From Treponema sp. (GTDB lineage: Bacteria; Spirochaetota; Spirochaetia; Treponematales; Treponemataceae), in assembly GCA_016288205.1 (NCBI GenBank), contig JAEEYO010000015.1, positions 1 through 64,000 on the forward strand: a DNA stretch of 64,000 nucleotides, in the 5' to 3' direction. This document shows positions 32,689 to 41,917 of this stretch, in pieces. The translations under genes and the position numbers were made by a program. Within the stretch, counting starts at the first letter, position 1. Each line of letters starts with the position of its first letter. The notes under the pieces were generated by a model that ran no database searches, was not told the DNA's origin, and was given only the letters and a program-made list of their open reading frames with translations.

Positions 32689-34553
32689 TAAAGAAGCGTC
32701 TTTATCTTTTATTCGCGGCCATAGCTTTCATGCTTCTGGTCATAATTTTTACTTACGGGAGACTCTCGCTCAGAACTCCGCCCGCACCTCCCGCTCCCAC
32801 ACCGTCCGTGGAAAGAGGCTCCATCGTGGACAGGAACGGAAAGCCACTCGCGGTACAGACGAATTTCTATCACTTCGGCGTCACACCCAAGCTGATTAAG
32901 GATCCCAAATATTTCGCGGACACAATCAGCAAGGAAGTGGGCATGAGGTCCATCGACATACAGAACATAATCAACCTGCGCCGTCAAGCCCAGTACGCAA
33001 TCATCAAAAAGCACATCTCTCAGGAACAGTGCGACCGTCTCATGGCGGTTATACGCGACCACGATTTCTCACACTTCTGCCGCTTTGACCAGCTCCCCGG
33101 AAGAATCTATCCCCTGAACGACCTTGCGAGCCAGCTCGTGGGATACATGGGAACGATGGGAAGCGGACTGAGCGGAATCGAATACTCCATGGAGGATTTG
33201 CTTTCCCCCGAAGTAAAGGAAGGAGAGACGGAGCCCACAATATATGGAAAGAACATCTACCTGACAATAGACTCCGACCTGCAGTACAAGCTTGAGAAAA
33301 TCTCCAAGAACGCAATGGAAACGACACAGGCCGAAAGCTTCATGCTCATTGCGGCGGATGCGAAATCAGGAGAGATACTGAGCTACATCAGCCTTCCCTC
33401 CGCGGATTTGAACACATATCCGAAATCCACGTCACAGCAGAAAATCGACCGGCCCGCCATGGTCACTTACGAACCCGGAAGCGTCTTCAAAATCTTCTCG
33501 GCGGCGGCATACCTTGACTCGGGAGTCATCAACGAGGACACGCTCTTTTTCTGCGACGGACTCTACACAAGGACGACGAACCACAACGAGACAATCCGCA
33601 TCAGCTGTCTGGACCACCACGGCTATCTTTCGGTGAGGGGCGCGCTGGAGCTTTCCTGCAACGACGCGTTCGCACAGATGAGCGACCTTCTGAACACGAA
33701 CACATTCCTCTCATACATAGACAAATTCGGATTCGGCAAAAAGACCGGAGTTGAGCTTCCCCGCGAGGAAACCGGCTATGTAAAAACTCCCGACGCAAAA
33801 TCATGGTCAGCACGTACAAAGGCAACCATGTCCATCGGTCAGGAGCTTACCGTAACGGCACTCCAGATGGTTCAGGCCGCCGAGGTGATTGCGAACAAGG
33901 GACTTCCTCCCAAGCTCACGTTCCTGAAAAGAATCAAGGACAAGGACGGACAGGTGGAATACAACCACACGCCCGAATACGGAGACAGAATTCTGAAGGC
34001 ATCCACGGCGAAATATCTTCTGAGCTGCATGGAAAGCACGGCGGAAAAAGGAACCGGAAGCAGGGCAGCCCTTGGAGACATTTCCATCGGAGTAAAGACA
34101 GGTACGGCGCAGATGGCGGATCCAATCCACGGCGGTTACAGCGAGACTGATTTTATCTCGAACTGTATGGCAATCTTCCCGGTGGAGGAGCCGCAGATTG
34201 TTCTTTACATCGTGGTTGAAAAAGCGAAGGGCGAGACATACGCGGGACGAATTGTTGCTCCTGTAATCAGGGAAGCTGCGGATGAGATAATCGACCACCT
34301 GGGAATGACACGTGACGCGGCTCCGGCTGTTGAGCACACGGGACTTGTCTCAATCACCGAAAACACACCTCTGATAATTGACGACATCGTGCCAGATTTC
34401 CTCGGCCGTCCCAAGAGAGATTTGATTCCGCTTCTCCAGAGCAACCCCGGACTCAAGTTCGTCGTAAACGGAGAGGGCTGGGTCGTAAGCCAGAAACCCG
34501 CGCCCGGCTCACCCATCGTGGAGGGAATGACCATTGAACTCAATCTGGAATAA
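32667..34553 (+). CDS. Class B penicillin-binding protein (FtsI-type transpeptidase) with PASTA-like tail
   Basis: This 628-aa protein has an N-terminal membrane anchor (about residues 8-30), a dimerisation region beginning at RGSIVDRNGKPLA, and a transpeptidase domain with SxxK (S272, K275), SCN (330-332) and KTGT (477-480). The last about 60 residues resemble one PASTA domain (VPDFLGRPKRDLIPLLQ). Such enzymes cross-link septal peptidoglycan during division. The start overlaps lepB; the glycosyltransferase gene overlaps its end by 20 bp, so the three genes are translationally linked. Confidence 0.92.
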   Translation: MQTNGFLIKKRLYLLFAAIAFMLLVIIFTYGRLSLRTPPAPPAPTPSVERGSIVDRNGKPLAVQTNFYHFGVTPKLIKDPKYFADTISKEVGMRSIDIQNIINLRRQAQYAIIKKHISQEQCDRLMAVIRDHDFSHFCRFDQLPGRIYPLNDLASQLVGYMGTMGSGLSGIEYSMEDLLSPEVKEGETEPTIYGKNIYLTIDSDLQYKLEKISKNAMETTQAESFMLIAADAKSGEILSYISLPSADLNTYPKSTSQQKIDRPAMVTYEPGSVFKIFSAAAYLDSGVINEDTLFFCDGLYTRTTNHNETIRISCLDHHGYLSVRGALELSCNDAFAQMSDLLNTNTFLSYIDKFGFGKKTGVELPREETGYVKTPDAKSWSARTKATMSIGQELTVTALQMVQAAEVIANKGLPPKLTFLKRIKDKDGQVEYNHTPEYGDRILKASTAKYLLSCMESTAEKGTGSRAALGDISIGVKTGTAQMADPIHGGYSETDFISNCMAIFPVEEPQIVLYIVVEKAKGETYAGRIVAPVIREAADEIIDHLGMTRDAAPAVEHTGLVSITENTPLIIDDIVPDFLGRPKRDLIPLLQSNPGLKFVVNGEGWVVSQKPAPGSPIVEGMTIELNLE

Positions 34554-36408
34554 AAACATCACTCTCTTCAAGGAAAGATTTCCCGGACTTCACGAAATGC
34601 TTTCCCCGCTGATTGCAGATTTTGAGTCCGGCAAAATTAATTCCCCGATGGATGTGACTGAGGCAAAAAACGGACTTCCCACGGCGAGCGAAAACGGAAT
34701 GACGCTCCACTCAAAATACGCCCCGGACAGAGAGGCACAACAGGCAGCTTCCAAAATAAGCGACGAGAATTCGGCTGCGGTATTTCTCTCATGCGGCCTC
34801 GGATATGCACCAATTGCCGCGGCAAAAAAATCTCCTTCCACGCCGATCGTAATAGTTGAGGCAAGCCCCGTGCATTTTTTTCAGGCACTCTCGGTCTTGG
34901 ACTGGAGCGACGTAATCAGACATCCCGAAGTGATTTTCGCAATCGGAACCGACGAGGAGACGGCAGCTTCCTTGATCCGTAAATTCCAGCAGGACAAAAT
35001 CATCTTTTTCAGCGTCCCCGGCCAGATTGCACACGCCAAGGAATATTTTTCCGTAGTCACAGATTTGTGCAAGAGAAACCGCCAGAAGGAAGAGGTGAAT
35101 ACGAACACGCTTGAGAAATTCGCACATCTCTGGCTTTCAAACTCATGCAAGAATCTTCCGAAGATGGGTGAGCTTGGAGGAGTAAGCAGATTTTTTGACG
35201 CAGCACAGAATCTCCCGACCACCCTTCCCTTCATAATAATCGCCGCCGGACCAAGCCTTGAGAAAATTCTGCCGAAACTTCCCGAGTTGAAAAAGCGAGC
35301 TGTCCTTGTATGTGTGGACACAGCCCTTCACTCCTGCCTTGAGTATGGAGTTGAGCCAGACTTTGTGATCCTCGTTGACCCGCAATACGCATGTGCCCTG
35401 CACCTTGAGTTTTTGGCATCCCCATCATCCATACTGATTACCGAGAGCGCAGCATGGCCGTCCGTTTTCCGTTTCCCCTGCAAGGAGATTCTTTTGTGCT
35501 CTTCCCTTTTCCCGATCGGACAGTACTTTGAAAAAATCATGGGCAAAAAAGGAGAGCTCGGTGCGGGTGGAAGCGTGACCACAACGGCGTGGGACTTTGC
35601 AAGAAAATGCGGCGCGGGAAAAATCTACATCGCGGGAATGGATTTGGGATTCCCCGGAAGACAGACACACATACGCGGCTCACAGTTTGAGGAAAGAGCG
35701 CACAGAACTTCCATGCGGCTTCACACGGCGGAGACAGACGGAGTCAACGCATTGCTCGGAGCAAATCCGAAAATCGCAAGGGATTACAACGGAAACGAAA
35801 TTCTCACCGACTCACGGATGTCGCTTTTCTCATGGTGGTTTGAAACATCGTGCGGCAAGGCAAGGCAGGACGGACAGCTCACATACACGCTCACACCGGA
35901 AAGCATGGCCATAAACGGAATTGAGATTGCCGACTGCGACACACTTTGCTCCGGCCCCGACCTGAGTGAGATTAAAAGAATCTTTTTTGAACGAGCTGAG
36001 GAAAACAAGCTGAGAATAAAAAAGGAAGCCGAGGAAAATGGCACGCCGAAATTCGAGGAGGTATTCAGAACCTTCGTTGGAAATCTACGCGAGTTGAAAT
36101 CGCTTTCAAAAAAAGGACGCTCACTTTGTGAAAAAGGAATCCGGGACAGAACGAAAATCCCCGCCGTCTCTCAGGAGCTCAAAATGATTGACTCACAGAT
36201 TCTCTCATCAAAAGGAAAGGACGCCGCAGCCCTTGTATTTCCCACGCAGAGACAGCTGGACTCACTCTCAAAAAATCTCCCGGAAGATGAAGTCCTCCGC
36301 CCCATCTATTTCTCAAAGCTGATTTACACCGAACTGGAAAAAGCCGTAAACGAATACATCGCCTCACTCTCGCTCGAAGACGAAGGGCATGCTTACCATC
36401 TCCTGTGA
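34534..36408 (+). CDS. Motility-associated (Maf) glycosyltransferase-like protein, MptE/DUF115 family
   Basis: This 624-aa protein starts at a TTG (34534), 8 nt after GGAGGG, within the end of the PBP gene. The central DUF115/6-hydroxymethylpterin pyrophosphokinase MptE-like domain shows PFIIIAAGPSLEKILPKL, VCVDTALHSCLEYGVEPDFV and IYIAGMDLGFPGRQTH. Proteins of this type (Maf) add nonulosonic acids or other sugars to flagellins in many bacteria, and treponemal flagellins are glycosylated. No flagellar or sugar-synthesis gene is adjacent, so this assignment is by family only. Its 3' end overlaps the convergent lipoprotein gene by 45 bp. Confidence 0.82.
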   Translation: MNSIWNKNITLFKERFPGLHEMLSPLIADFESGKINSPMDVTEAKNGLPTASENGMTLHSKYAPDREAQQAASKISDENSAAVFLSCGLGYAPIAAAKKSPSTPIVIVEASPVHFFQALSVLDWSDVIRHPEVIFAIGTDEETAASLIRKFQQDKIIFFSVPGQIAHAKEYFSVVTDLCKRNRQKEEVNTNTLEKFAHLWLSNSCKNLPKMGELGGVSRFFDAAQNLPTTLPFIIIAAGPSLEKILPKLPELKKRAVLVCVDTALHSCLEYGVEPDFVILVDPQYACALHLEFLASPSSILITESAAWPSVFRFPCKEILLCSSLFPIGQYFEKIMGKKGELGAGGSVTTTAWDFARKCGAGKIYIAGMDLGFPGRQTHIRGSQFEERAHRTSMRLHTAETDGVNALLGANPKIARDYNGNEILTDSRMSLFSWWFETSCGKARQDGQLTYTLTPESMAINGIEIADCDTLCSGPDLSEIKRIFFERAEENKLRIKKEAEENGTPKFEEVFRTFVGNLRELKSLSKKGRSLCEKGIRDRTKIPAVSQELKMIDSQILSSKGKDAAALVFPTQRQLDSLSKNLPEDEVLRPIYFSKLIYTELEKAVNEYIASLSLEDEGHAYHLL

Positions 36409-37368
36409 CATGGACGCGGATTTCAGATTGGAGAGTTCTTCAGGAGTCTCGTCAAAAGCAATCTCGGATTTTAAAATGTAAGAGCTTCCTGAGATGGACT
36501 CACCGGCATCAGTGTAGGAACTTGAGAAAGAGAATGTCCCGCTGATTCTTCCTGGCTTGGAAATTTTCATGTAGGTTTTGTCACCGTTCTCAATTACAAA
36601 ATTTTTGTAGACCGCACCTGAGAATTTTCTGTGTCCGTCCATCCACTCAACGAAAGCCGTATATGACGTGGACTCTTCTCCGACCTCTTCCCTCTCTCCG
36701 TCCGAATTCAATTTTGTCAGAGGATAAATGATTATCTCACTGCCATACACATCAATCTCGTAGTCACCGGAATCATCTTCGGAAAAAACAATGTCCTCGC
36801 TTCCCGGGTTGTCCGATTTTTTCTGCACAAGCGTAAGCTGATTCTCATCCTCAGAAAGATAATAGAGATAGTTGACGGTATCATCAAGAGCGGCCTTCCC
36901 CATTGACTCAATGCTCTGCCGGTTTATTTCCATAAAATATTTCTGGGAAGCGCTGTCCATATCCATAGAACCGTTAAGCAGCATCTCCGTAATATTCGCC
37001 ACGGTCGCATCCAGATTTTTCTGCACATAAGACTCAAAGCTGCTCATCGTCTGATTTTGAAAGCAGAGTTTTGTGGCGTTCAGCTTGAGCAGATTTTTCT
37101 CCGGGAAAGCGGAATATGTTCCCTCAAAATCCTTTACCCAGGAATCTCCATCAGGATCCACGGCGACATCATGACTGTAGACAAACACAGTTCCGTCATT
37201 TCTGAATTCCATTTTTGAAAGCTCGTCGGCAAACACGGAATCGCTCAGCGCGTCCCTTTTCACATCCATCATGGTCTGACTGCGGTCGGCATTTCTGCTT
37301 TTCTCATCACATGCTGCGAACAAAAAAATCAGCATGGAAAATCCAGTGATCAAATATTTTCTATTCAT
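36364..37368 (-). CDS. Lipoprotein of unknown function
   Basis: The product is 334 aa. The ATG at 37368 is 9 nt after AAGG; the ATG three codons earlier abuts the SD. The signal ends in FLFAAC, a good lipobox. The mature protein is acidic, Ser-rich and without a recognisable domain. It follows the gene at 37398-38456 by 29 bp in the same direction and is probably co-transcribed. Its 3' end overlaps the Maf gene tail-to-tail by 45 bp. Confidence 0.65.
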   Translation of the reverse strand: MNRKYLITGFSMLIFLFAACDEKSRNADRSQTMMDVKRDALSDSVFADELSKMEFRNDGTVFVYSHDVAVDPDGDSWVKDFEGTYSAFPEKNLLKLNATKLCFQNQTMSSFESYVQKNLDATVANITEMLLNGSMDMDSASQKYFMEINRQSIESMGKAALDDTVNYLYYLSEDENQLTLVQKKSDNPGSEDIVFSEDDSGDYEIDVYGSEIIIYPLTKLNSDGEREEVGEESTSYTAFVEWMDGHRKFSGAVYKNFVIENGDKTYMKISKPGRISGTFSFSSSYTDAGESISGSSYILKSEIAFDETPEELSNLKSASMSQEMVSMPFVFERE

Positions 37369-37397
37369 AAGGCTCATCCTTTTCGAAGCACAGTTTT

Positions 37398-38456
37398 TCA
37401 TTCTTCTTTTCCCGTCCCAGAAAACGCTGTAACTGAGCCGTCCTCCATTCTGAACCACCAGAGCAACTCGGCGGAATTTATTCTTGTTGTAAATCTCTCT
37501 CCGGCTAAAAGGCAAAATGACTCCGGGACGCCCGTAATCTCCATCACCACATCCACGGACTGTGGACTTCTTGTTTTCTCGTCAAAGAAAATCTCCGCCT
37601 CAATTTTTCCTGCCTCCGAAATCTCCGCTCGTCCAGTCGCAAGTTCCGAATCAAAAAGAAAAAGACTGCATTCAACATGGGTTCCATTTTCCAACTTGGA
37701 CTCGGTAAACTCAGGAATGCAGCCGTAAGAGACAGATTCCTTTCCGTCATCAAAAATAAAATAAAAAGATGTCGGAGTAATGCGGAAAATCTTTGAGTCA
37801 TCATTGGAAATAAAACGCAGGCCCCCGTTACGGATCAGCTCATGCTCCGGATGGAGTTCCTCGGCAAAGATTCCTTTTTCCATAAGCGAAAATTCCACGG
37901 TAAAAATCTCAAACAGATTTCCCATCACAATTTTCTCAACACGCCGCTCAAGCAGATTTTTCACGTCGGCAAAATTCTCTCCCTCCTGAATCAGCGGATA
38001 GCGATAAAGAATCTCATCAAGGATTTTTTCCGCAAGAAGAGAAGTGATTTCGGAAGAGCTTTGAACCAAGGAATCCTCATGGACGAGGCCTACTGGTTTC
38101 GCATAGATTTTTCCGTCAACAGAATCCACGGAATATGAGACACGGAATAAAACCGGCACATTGAATTTTGAGTCGAGCGGCAGAAGATAATTCATGGTCA
38201 TGGAATCCGCTGAGTCAAAGACATATTTCATGGTTCGTTCCGGCGATGAATAGATTTTTCCGACAAAAGGATTTTCACCCCTTGGCTCAGGAAGCACAGT
38301 GGAATCAATCTTGTCATTTGAAACAACAGCCCCCGCGGATTTTGCGTCAGTCTTGATTTGAAGAAAACAAAAGACGGCGACAGAAACTACGGCCGCGATT
38401 CCCCACGCGCATACTGAGATTAATTTTTTCTTCGGTACATTTTTAAATGCTCCCAC
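37398..38456 (-). CDS. Membrane-anchored protein of unknown function
   Basis: The product is 352 aa with a GTG start at 38456 behind GGGGG (6-nt spacer). An ATG six codons upstream (38474) lies only 2 bp after the -10 box and should not be transcribed. One hydrophobic helix (about residues 16-34) anchors it, with the rest probably periplasmic. Strand-rich regions (FNVPVLFRVSYSVDSVDGKI) suggest a beta fold. It pairs with the lipoprotein gene downstream. Confidence 0.6.
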   Translation of the reverse strand: MGAFKNVPKKKLISVCAWGIAAVVSVAVFCFLQIKTDAKSAGAVVSNDKIDSTVLPEPRGENPFVGKIYSSPERTMKYVFDSADSMTMNYLLPLDSKFNVPVLFRVSYSVDSVDGKIYAKPVGLVHEDSLVQSSSEITSLLAEKILDEILYRYPLIQEGENFADVKNLLERRVEKIVMGNLFEIFTVEFSLMEKGIFAEELHPEHELIRNGGLRFISNDDSKIFRITPTSFYFIFDDGKESVSYGCIPEFTESKLENGTHVECSLFLFDSELATGRAEISEAGKIEAEIFFDEKTRSPQSVDVVMEITGVPESFCLLAGERFTTRINSAELLWWFRMEDGSVTAFSGTGKEE

Positions 38457-38476
38457 ACCGATCCCCCATGCCATGC

Positions 38477-38505
38477 ATTATGAATTACTTTCGATTTTTT
38501 TTCAA
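38477..38505 (-). promoter_or_regulatory. Promoter of the 38456/37368 gene pair
   Basis: The minus strand reads TTGAAA (38505-38500), 17 bp, CATAAT (38482-38477). It is back-to-back with the pepF promoter. Confidence 0.6.
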
Positions 38506-38514
38506 GCCCACCTA

Positions 38515-38543
38515 TTTTCAAAAATCCGCAGTTGTGCTACACT
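38515..38543 (+). promoter_or_regulatory. Promoter of pepF, leaderless
   Basis: TTTTCA (38515-38520), 17 bp, TACACT (38538-38543) with an extended -10 TG. The ATG at 38550 is 6 bp beyond, with no SD. Confidence 0.55.
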
Positions 38544-38549
38544 TACTAC

Positions 38550-40355
38550 ATGAGCAAAGAAACTATTCCTTTAAGAAAAGACGTGCCCGCTGAATACAAG
38601 TGGGACCTGTCTGCAATTTATAAGTCTGATGATGAATGGGAAGCTGATTTGAAAGCTGTTCCCGCCGCCACTGAAAAACTCGTCGCGTTCAAGGGACGCC
38701 TGGGAGAAAGCAAGGAGACTCTTCTGGAGGCACTTCATGCTGACGAGGCTTTGGACCGCCTGATGGAAAATGTCTATCACTACGCGAGTCTTTTGCACGA
38801 GGCTGACCAGGGTGATGCTGACGCGCAGGACAAAGTGAATCGTGCGATGATGGCATACACAAAATGCGGTGCCGAGACAAGCTTTTATGTTCCCGAGCTT
38901 CTTTCAATCCCCGATGAAAAAATCAGGGCGTGGATTTCGGAGGATGATTTCGCCGACTACCGCATTTATATAGAAAAGATTTTGCACGGAAAGGAACATG
39001 CGCTTTCTGAAAAGGAAGAGAGAATCATGGCCCTTCATTCCGAGACGGCATCCACCGCCGACAACGCATTCAGTCTGCTCAATGACGTGGACATGAATTT
39101 CGGCACGGTAAAGGTTGACGGAAAGGACCTGCCACTCACTCACGGGACATGGAGCAATTTCTTGGAGAACCAGAACCGCGAGGTGAGAAAGGAAGCCTAC
39201 GAAAAATTCTACGCAGTGTATGAGTCTCATGCGAACACGCTCGCAGCACTCTACGCTGGATCCGTCGCCAACGATGTTTTCGTCGCACGCGCAAGGGGAT
39301 ACAAATCATCTCTCGACGCGGGACTTTTCGGAAACAAGGTGCCTGAGGAAGTTTACCGCAATCTGATTGATACCGTGCATAAAAATCTGGAGCCGCTTCA
39401 CAGATTCTATTCGCTCAGAAAAAAAGTTCTCGGCGTGGATGATCTCCGTCATTACGATGTCTACGTGCCGCTTGTAAAATCAGTAAAGAGCCACATCACC
39501 TATGAGGAATCCGTGGAGATTGTCAGAAACGCGCTTTCCGTCCTTGGAAAAGATTACACCGACACTCTCTGCAACGGACTTTTGCACGGATGGGCTGACC
39601 GCTATGAGAACAAGGGAAAAAATTCCGGCGCATTCTCTTCCGGCTGCTACAAGGGATATCCGTACATTCTTCTGAACTACGACGAGGACACAATCCGCGA
39701 TGTTTACACGATGGCACACGAGGGAGGACACTCCATGCACTCATGGTTCAGCGTCCACAACAATCCCTTCATGAGCTACGAGTACACCATCTTCGAGGCT
39801 GAAGTCGCATCCACATTCAACGAGGAGCTTGTGTTTGAGTACATGCTCAAAGAGGCAAACGCAAAGGGCGACACAAACCTTGCGACATATCTTCTGTCCA
39901 TGCGCGCGAACGACATCCTTGCCACATTGCACCGTCAGACCATGTTCGCAGAGTTCGAGCTTAAGACACACGAGAGCCTTGAGCAGGGAATTCCTTTGAC
40001 GACTGACAAACTCCGCTCAATCTACCGCGAGCTTCTGGAGCAGTACTTCGGACCCGAGATGCATTTTGAAAAATCAAGCGACATGGAAGGACTCCGCATC
40101 CCGCATTTCTACAACGCGTTCTATGTCTACAAATATGCCACGGGAATCTCCGCGTCCCTCGCCCTCGCAAAACGTGTGACAAACGGCGGCGAAAAAGAAA
40201 AGGAAGATTACTTCAAGTTCCTGAAAAGCGGCGGCTCAAGATACCCGATTGAAAGTCTCCGTGTAGCCGGTGTGGACATGGCAAGCTCAGAACCGATTCA
40301 GGCGGCACTGGACACATTCGCATCGCTGGTCTCACAGCTTGAGGAAAGACTTTAA
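38550..40355 (+). CDS. pepF: Oligoendopeptidase F (M3B family)
   Basis: This 601-aa zinc metallopeptidase has the active-site motif MAHEGGHSMHSWFS (HExxH variant with HEGGH, about residue 391) and the downstream third-ligand region FEAEVASTFNEELV. It cleaves oligopeptides in the cytoplasm. The start at 38550 is set by a -10 box ending 6 bp before it; an upstream in-frame ATG would lie across the promoter. A heptad array in inverted orientation follows the stop and may fold as a terminator. Confidence 0.94.
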   Translation: MSKETIPLRKDVPAEYKWDLSAIYKSDDEWEADLKAVPAATEKLVAFKGRLGESKETLLEALHADEALDRLMENVYHYASLLHEADQGDADAQDKVNRAMMAYTKCGAETSFYVPELLSIPDEKIRAWISEDDFADYRIYIEKILHGKEHALSEKEERIMALHSETASTADNAFSLLNDVDMNFGTVKVDGKDLPLTHGTWSNFLENQNREVRKEAYEKFYAVYESHANTLAALYAGSVANDVFVARARGYKSSLDAGLFGNKVPEEVYRNLIDTVHKNLEPLHRFYSLRKKVLGVDDLRHYDVYVPLVKSVKSHITYEESVEIVRNALSVLGKDYTDTLCNGLLHGWADRYENKGKNSGAFSSGCYKGYPYILLNYDEDTIRDVYTMAHEGGHSMHSWFSVHNNPFMSYEYTIFEAEVASTFNEELVFEYMLKEANAKGDTNLATYLLSMRANDILATLHRQTMFAEFELKTHESLEQGIPLTTDKLRSIYRELLEQYFGPEMHFEKSSDMEGLRIPHFYNAFYVYKYATGISASLALAKRVTNGGEKEKEDYFKFLKSGGSRYPIESLRVAGVDMASSEPIQAALDTFASLVSQLEERL

Positions 40356-40359
40356 CGAG

Positions 40360-40465
40360 TGGAAAGTAACGAGTTGAAAACGGAAAGTGGAAAACGGAAA
40401 GCTAGTGGACATACTATGAAACGAGCATCCAAACTTTCCACTTTCATCTTTCAACTTTCCACTTG
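40360..40465. repeat. Inverted heptanucleotide array after pepF
   Basis: The left arm (about 40362-40405) reads GAGTGGA AAGTAAC GAGTTGA AAACGGA and so on. The right arm (about 40430-40465), read on the minus strand, is AAGTGGA AAGTTGA AAGATGA AAGTGGA. The heptads match those after aroC (26210-26314). The two arms form an imperfect inverted repeat that could act as a terminator between pepF and the rtcB operon. Confidence 0.8.
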
Positions 40466-40471
40466 TTCCGC

Positions 40472-40500
40472 TTGACATCTTTTTAAAATAGTTCTATATT
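40472..40500 (+). promoter_or_regulatory. Promoter of the rtcB-prfH operon leader
   Basis: TTGACA (40472-40477), 17 bp, TATATT (40495-40500): a near-consensus promoter. An ATG lies 6 bp beyond the -10. Confidence 0.8.
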
Positions 40501-40506
40501 AAAACC

Positions 40507-40527
40507 ATGTTCCGTATGGAGCGTTAA
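40507..40527 (+). other. Possible leaderless 6-codon leader ORF
   Basis: The ATG falls at the predicted transcription start (6 bp after the -10), giving ATG TTC CGT ATG GAG CGT TAA (MFRMER). The spacing matches the leaderless genes of this window. It may be coincidence; no conservation can be tested here. Confidence 0.3.
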
Positions 40528-40548
40528 ATTAATTTCAGGAGGCCAGTT

Positions 40549-40608
40549 ATGAAAAAGAATCTTTATCCCATTGCAACAACAGAAAGAGGACTGGCCGGAC
40601 GCTCATAA
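40549..40608 (+). CDS. 19-residue leader peptide upstream of rtcB-prfH
   Basis: The ORF reads MKKNLYPIATTERGLAGRS and has one of the best SDs in the window (AGGAGG, 40538-40543). It is too short to be an enzyme and has no signal peptide. A 6-bp stem (CGGACG/CGTCTG) spans its stop codon. Position between the operon promoter and rtcB suggests a regulatory leader peptide. The stretch 40609-40756 contains an ACTCCT element (40653-40658) complementary to the rtcB SD, and a hairpin (about 40708-40731). Confidence 0.5.
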   Translation: MKKNLYPIATTERGLAGRS

Positions 40609-40756
40609 AAAAATCCGTCTGAATTAAAATTCCAAGTTAAGGTATTTTCGCTACTCCTCTTTTTTCAACAAATTAATTAATTTCTCTTTTTTATTTTTTT
40701 AATCAGCTGCGGGAAGTTTTAAATTTCCTGCATCTGAAAAATCGCACAGGAGTTAT

Positions 40757-41917
40757 ATGAGCGAAAAATTTTTGCAGGGTAAAATCGGCTCTGCTACCAT
40801 TCATTGCACGAACAATGAAAATACGGATGTGGATTCTTATGCAATTCACCAGATAAAAAATCTTCTGGACAACGAGGCATCCAGGGAAAGCAAAATCGAA
40901 ATCATGCCCGACGTTCATCCGGGAAAAGTCTGCACGATCGGACTCACAATGACGGTCGGAAAAAGAGTCATCCCGGAGATTGTCGGAATTGACATCGGCT
41001 GTGGTCTTACGGTCGCCAGGTTAAAGCTGGTGCGTCCTGAATTTCAAAAATTGGACACGGTAATCCGCGAGAGAGTTCCATCGGGTTTTGAAAAACACAA
41101 GATGCCTCCACGACGCTCGGATGAAATTGACTTGACATCGCTTTGCTGCTGGGACAAACTTCGCAAAAATGACGACGGTTCCGCACGCGCTCTTCTCGGA
41201 CTCGGGACTCTCGGCGGAGGAAATCATTTCATTGAGGTAGACCGCGACGAGGAGAAAAATCCCTATCTCGTAATCCATTCCGGAAGCAGGCACTTGGGAT
41301 GCGAAGTCTCGGATTTTTATCTGAAGGAGGGACACAAAATCCTGAAAGGTCGCGGTGAGGACGTGCCTTACGAGATGACTTATCTTGAGGGCGAGCTGAT
41401 GGAAAAATACATCCACGACATAAAAATCGTGAGTGATTTCGCGTCGCTCAACCGAAGCATTATGATTGACGAAATCTGCCGGGGAATGAAATGGAAGATT
41501 GAGGATGAGTGGACCTGCTGCCACAACTACATTGATTTTTCTCCTGAGCTTGACCGCCTCATTTTGCGTAAGGGAGCGATATCCGCAAGAAAAGATGAGC
41601 GCGTAATCATTCCGGTGAACATGCGTGACGGTGTGATTCTCGGGTTCGGAAAGGGAAACGAGCGATGGAACTTTTCGGCACCACACGGCTCGGGCAGGAT
41701 TCAAAAAAGGGAGGACATAAAAAAATCGCATACGGTCTCTGAGTTCAAGTCCTCCATGAAGGGAATCTACTCAAGCTGCATCGGAAAATCAACTCTGGAC
41801 GAGGCACCTTTCGCATACCGTCCGATCTCAGAAATCCTTGAGTCCATTGAGGAGACTGTCAGCGTGGAAAAAATCATCCGCCCGGTCTACAGTTTCAAGG
41901 CGGGAGGTGAAGACTGA
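40757..41917 (+). CDS. rtcB: RNA ligase RtcB, PrfH-associated type
   Basis: This 386-aa ligase joins RNA 3'-phosphate or 2',3'-cyclic phosphate ends to 5'-OH ends using GTP and Mn. Metal-binding residues lie in MPDVHPGK, GIDIGCGL (77-84, C82), GGGNHFIEV (N155, H156), HSGSRHLG (H173) and HNYID. The guanylated His is in SAPHGSGR (H309). It is shorter than canonical RtcB (about 408-480 aa). AGGAG lies 4 nt before the ATG. It shares one base with the prfH start (TGATG), so it belongs to the RtcB2-PrfH repair pair. Confidence 0.94.
   Translation: MSEKFLQGKIGSATIHCTNNENTDVDSYAIHQIKNLLDNEASRESKIEIMPDVHPGKVCTIGLTMTVGKRVIPEIVGIDIGCGLTVARLKLVRPEFQKLDTVIRERVPSGFEKHKMPPRRSDEIDLTSLCCWDKLRKNDDGSARALLGLGTLGGGNHFIEVDRDEEKNPYLVIHSGSRHLGCEVSDFYLKEGHKILKGRGEDVPYEMTYLEGELMEKYIHDIKIVSDFASLNRSIMIDEICRGMKWKIEDEWTCCHNYIDFSPELDRLILRKGAISARKDERVIIPVNMRDGVILGFGKGNERWNFSAPHGSGRIQKREDIKKSHTVSEFKSSMKGIYSSCIGKSTLDEAPFAYRPISEILESIEETVSVEKIIRPVYSFKAGGED

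Noticed and set aside
38469-38474. A leaderless start for the gene at 37398-38456
   Set aside because: The ATG 7 bp after the -10 is out of frame, and the in-frame ATG is only 2 bp after the -10. A GTG with a GGGGG SD explains the start better.
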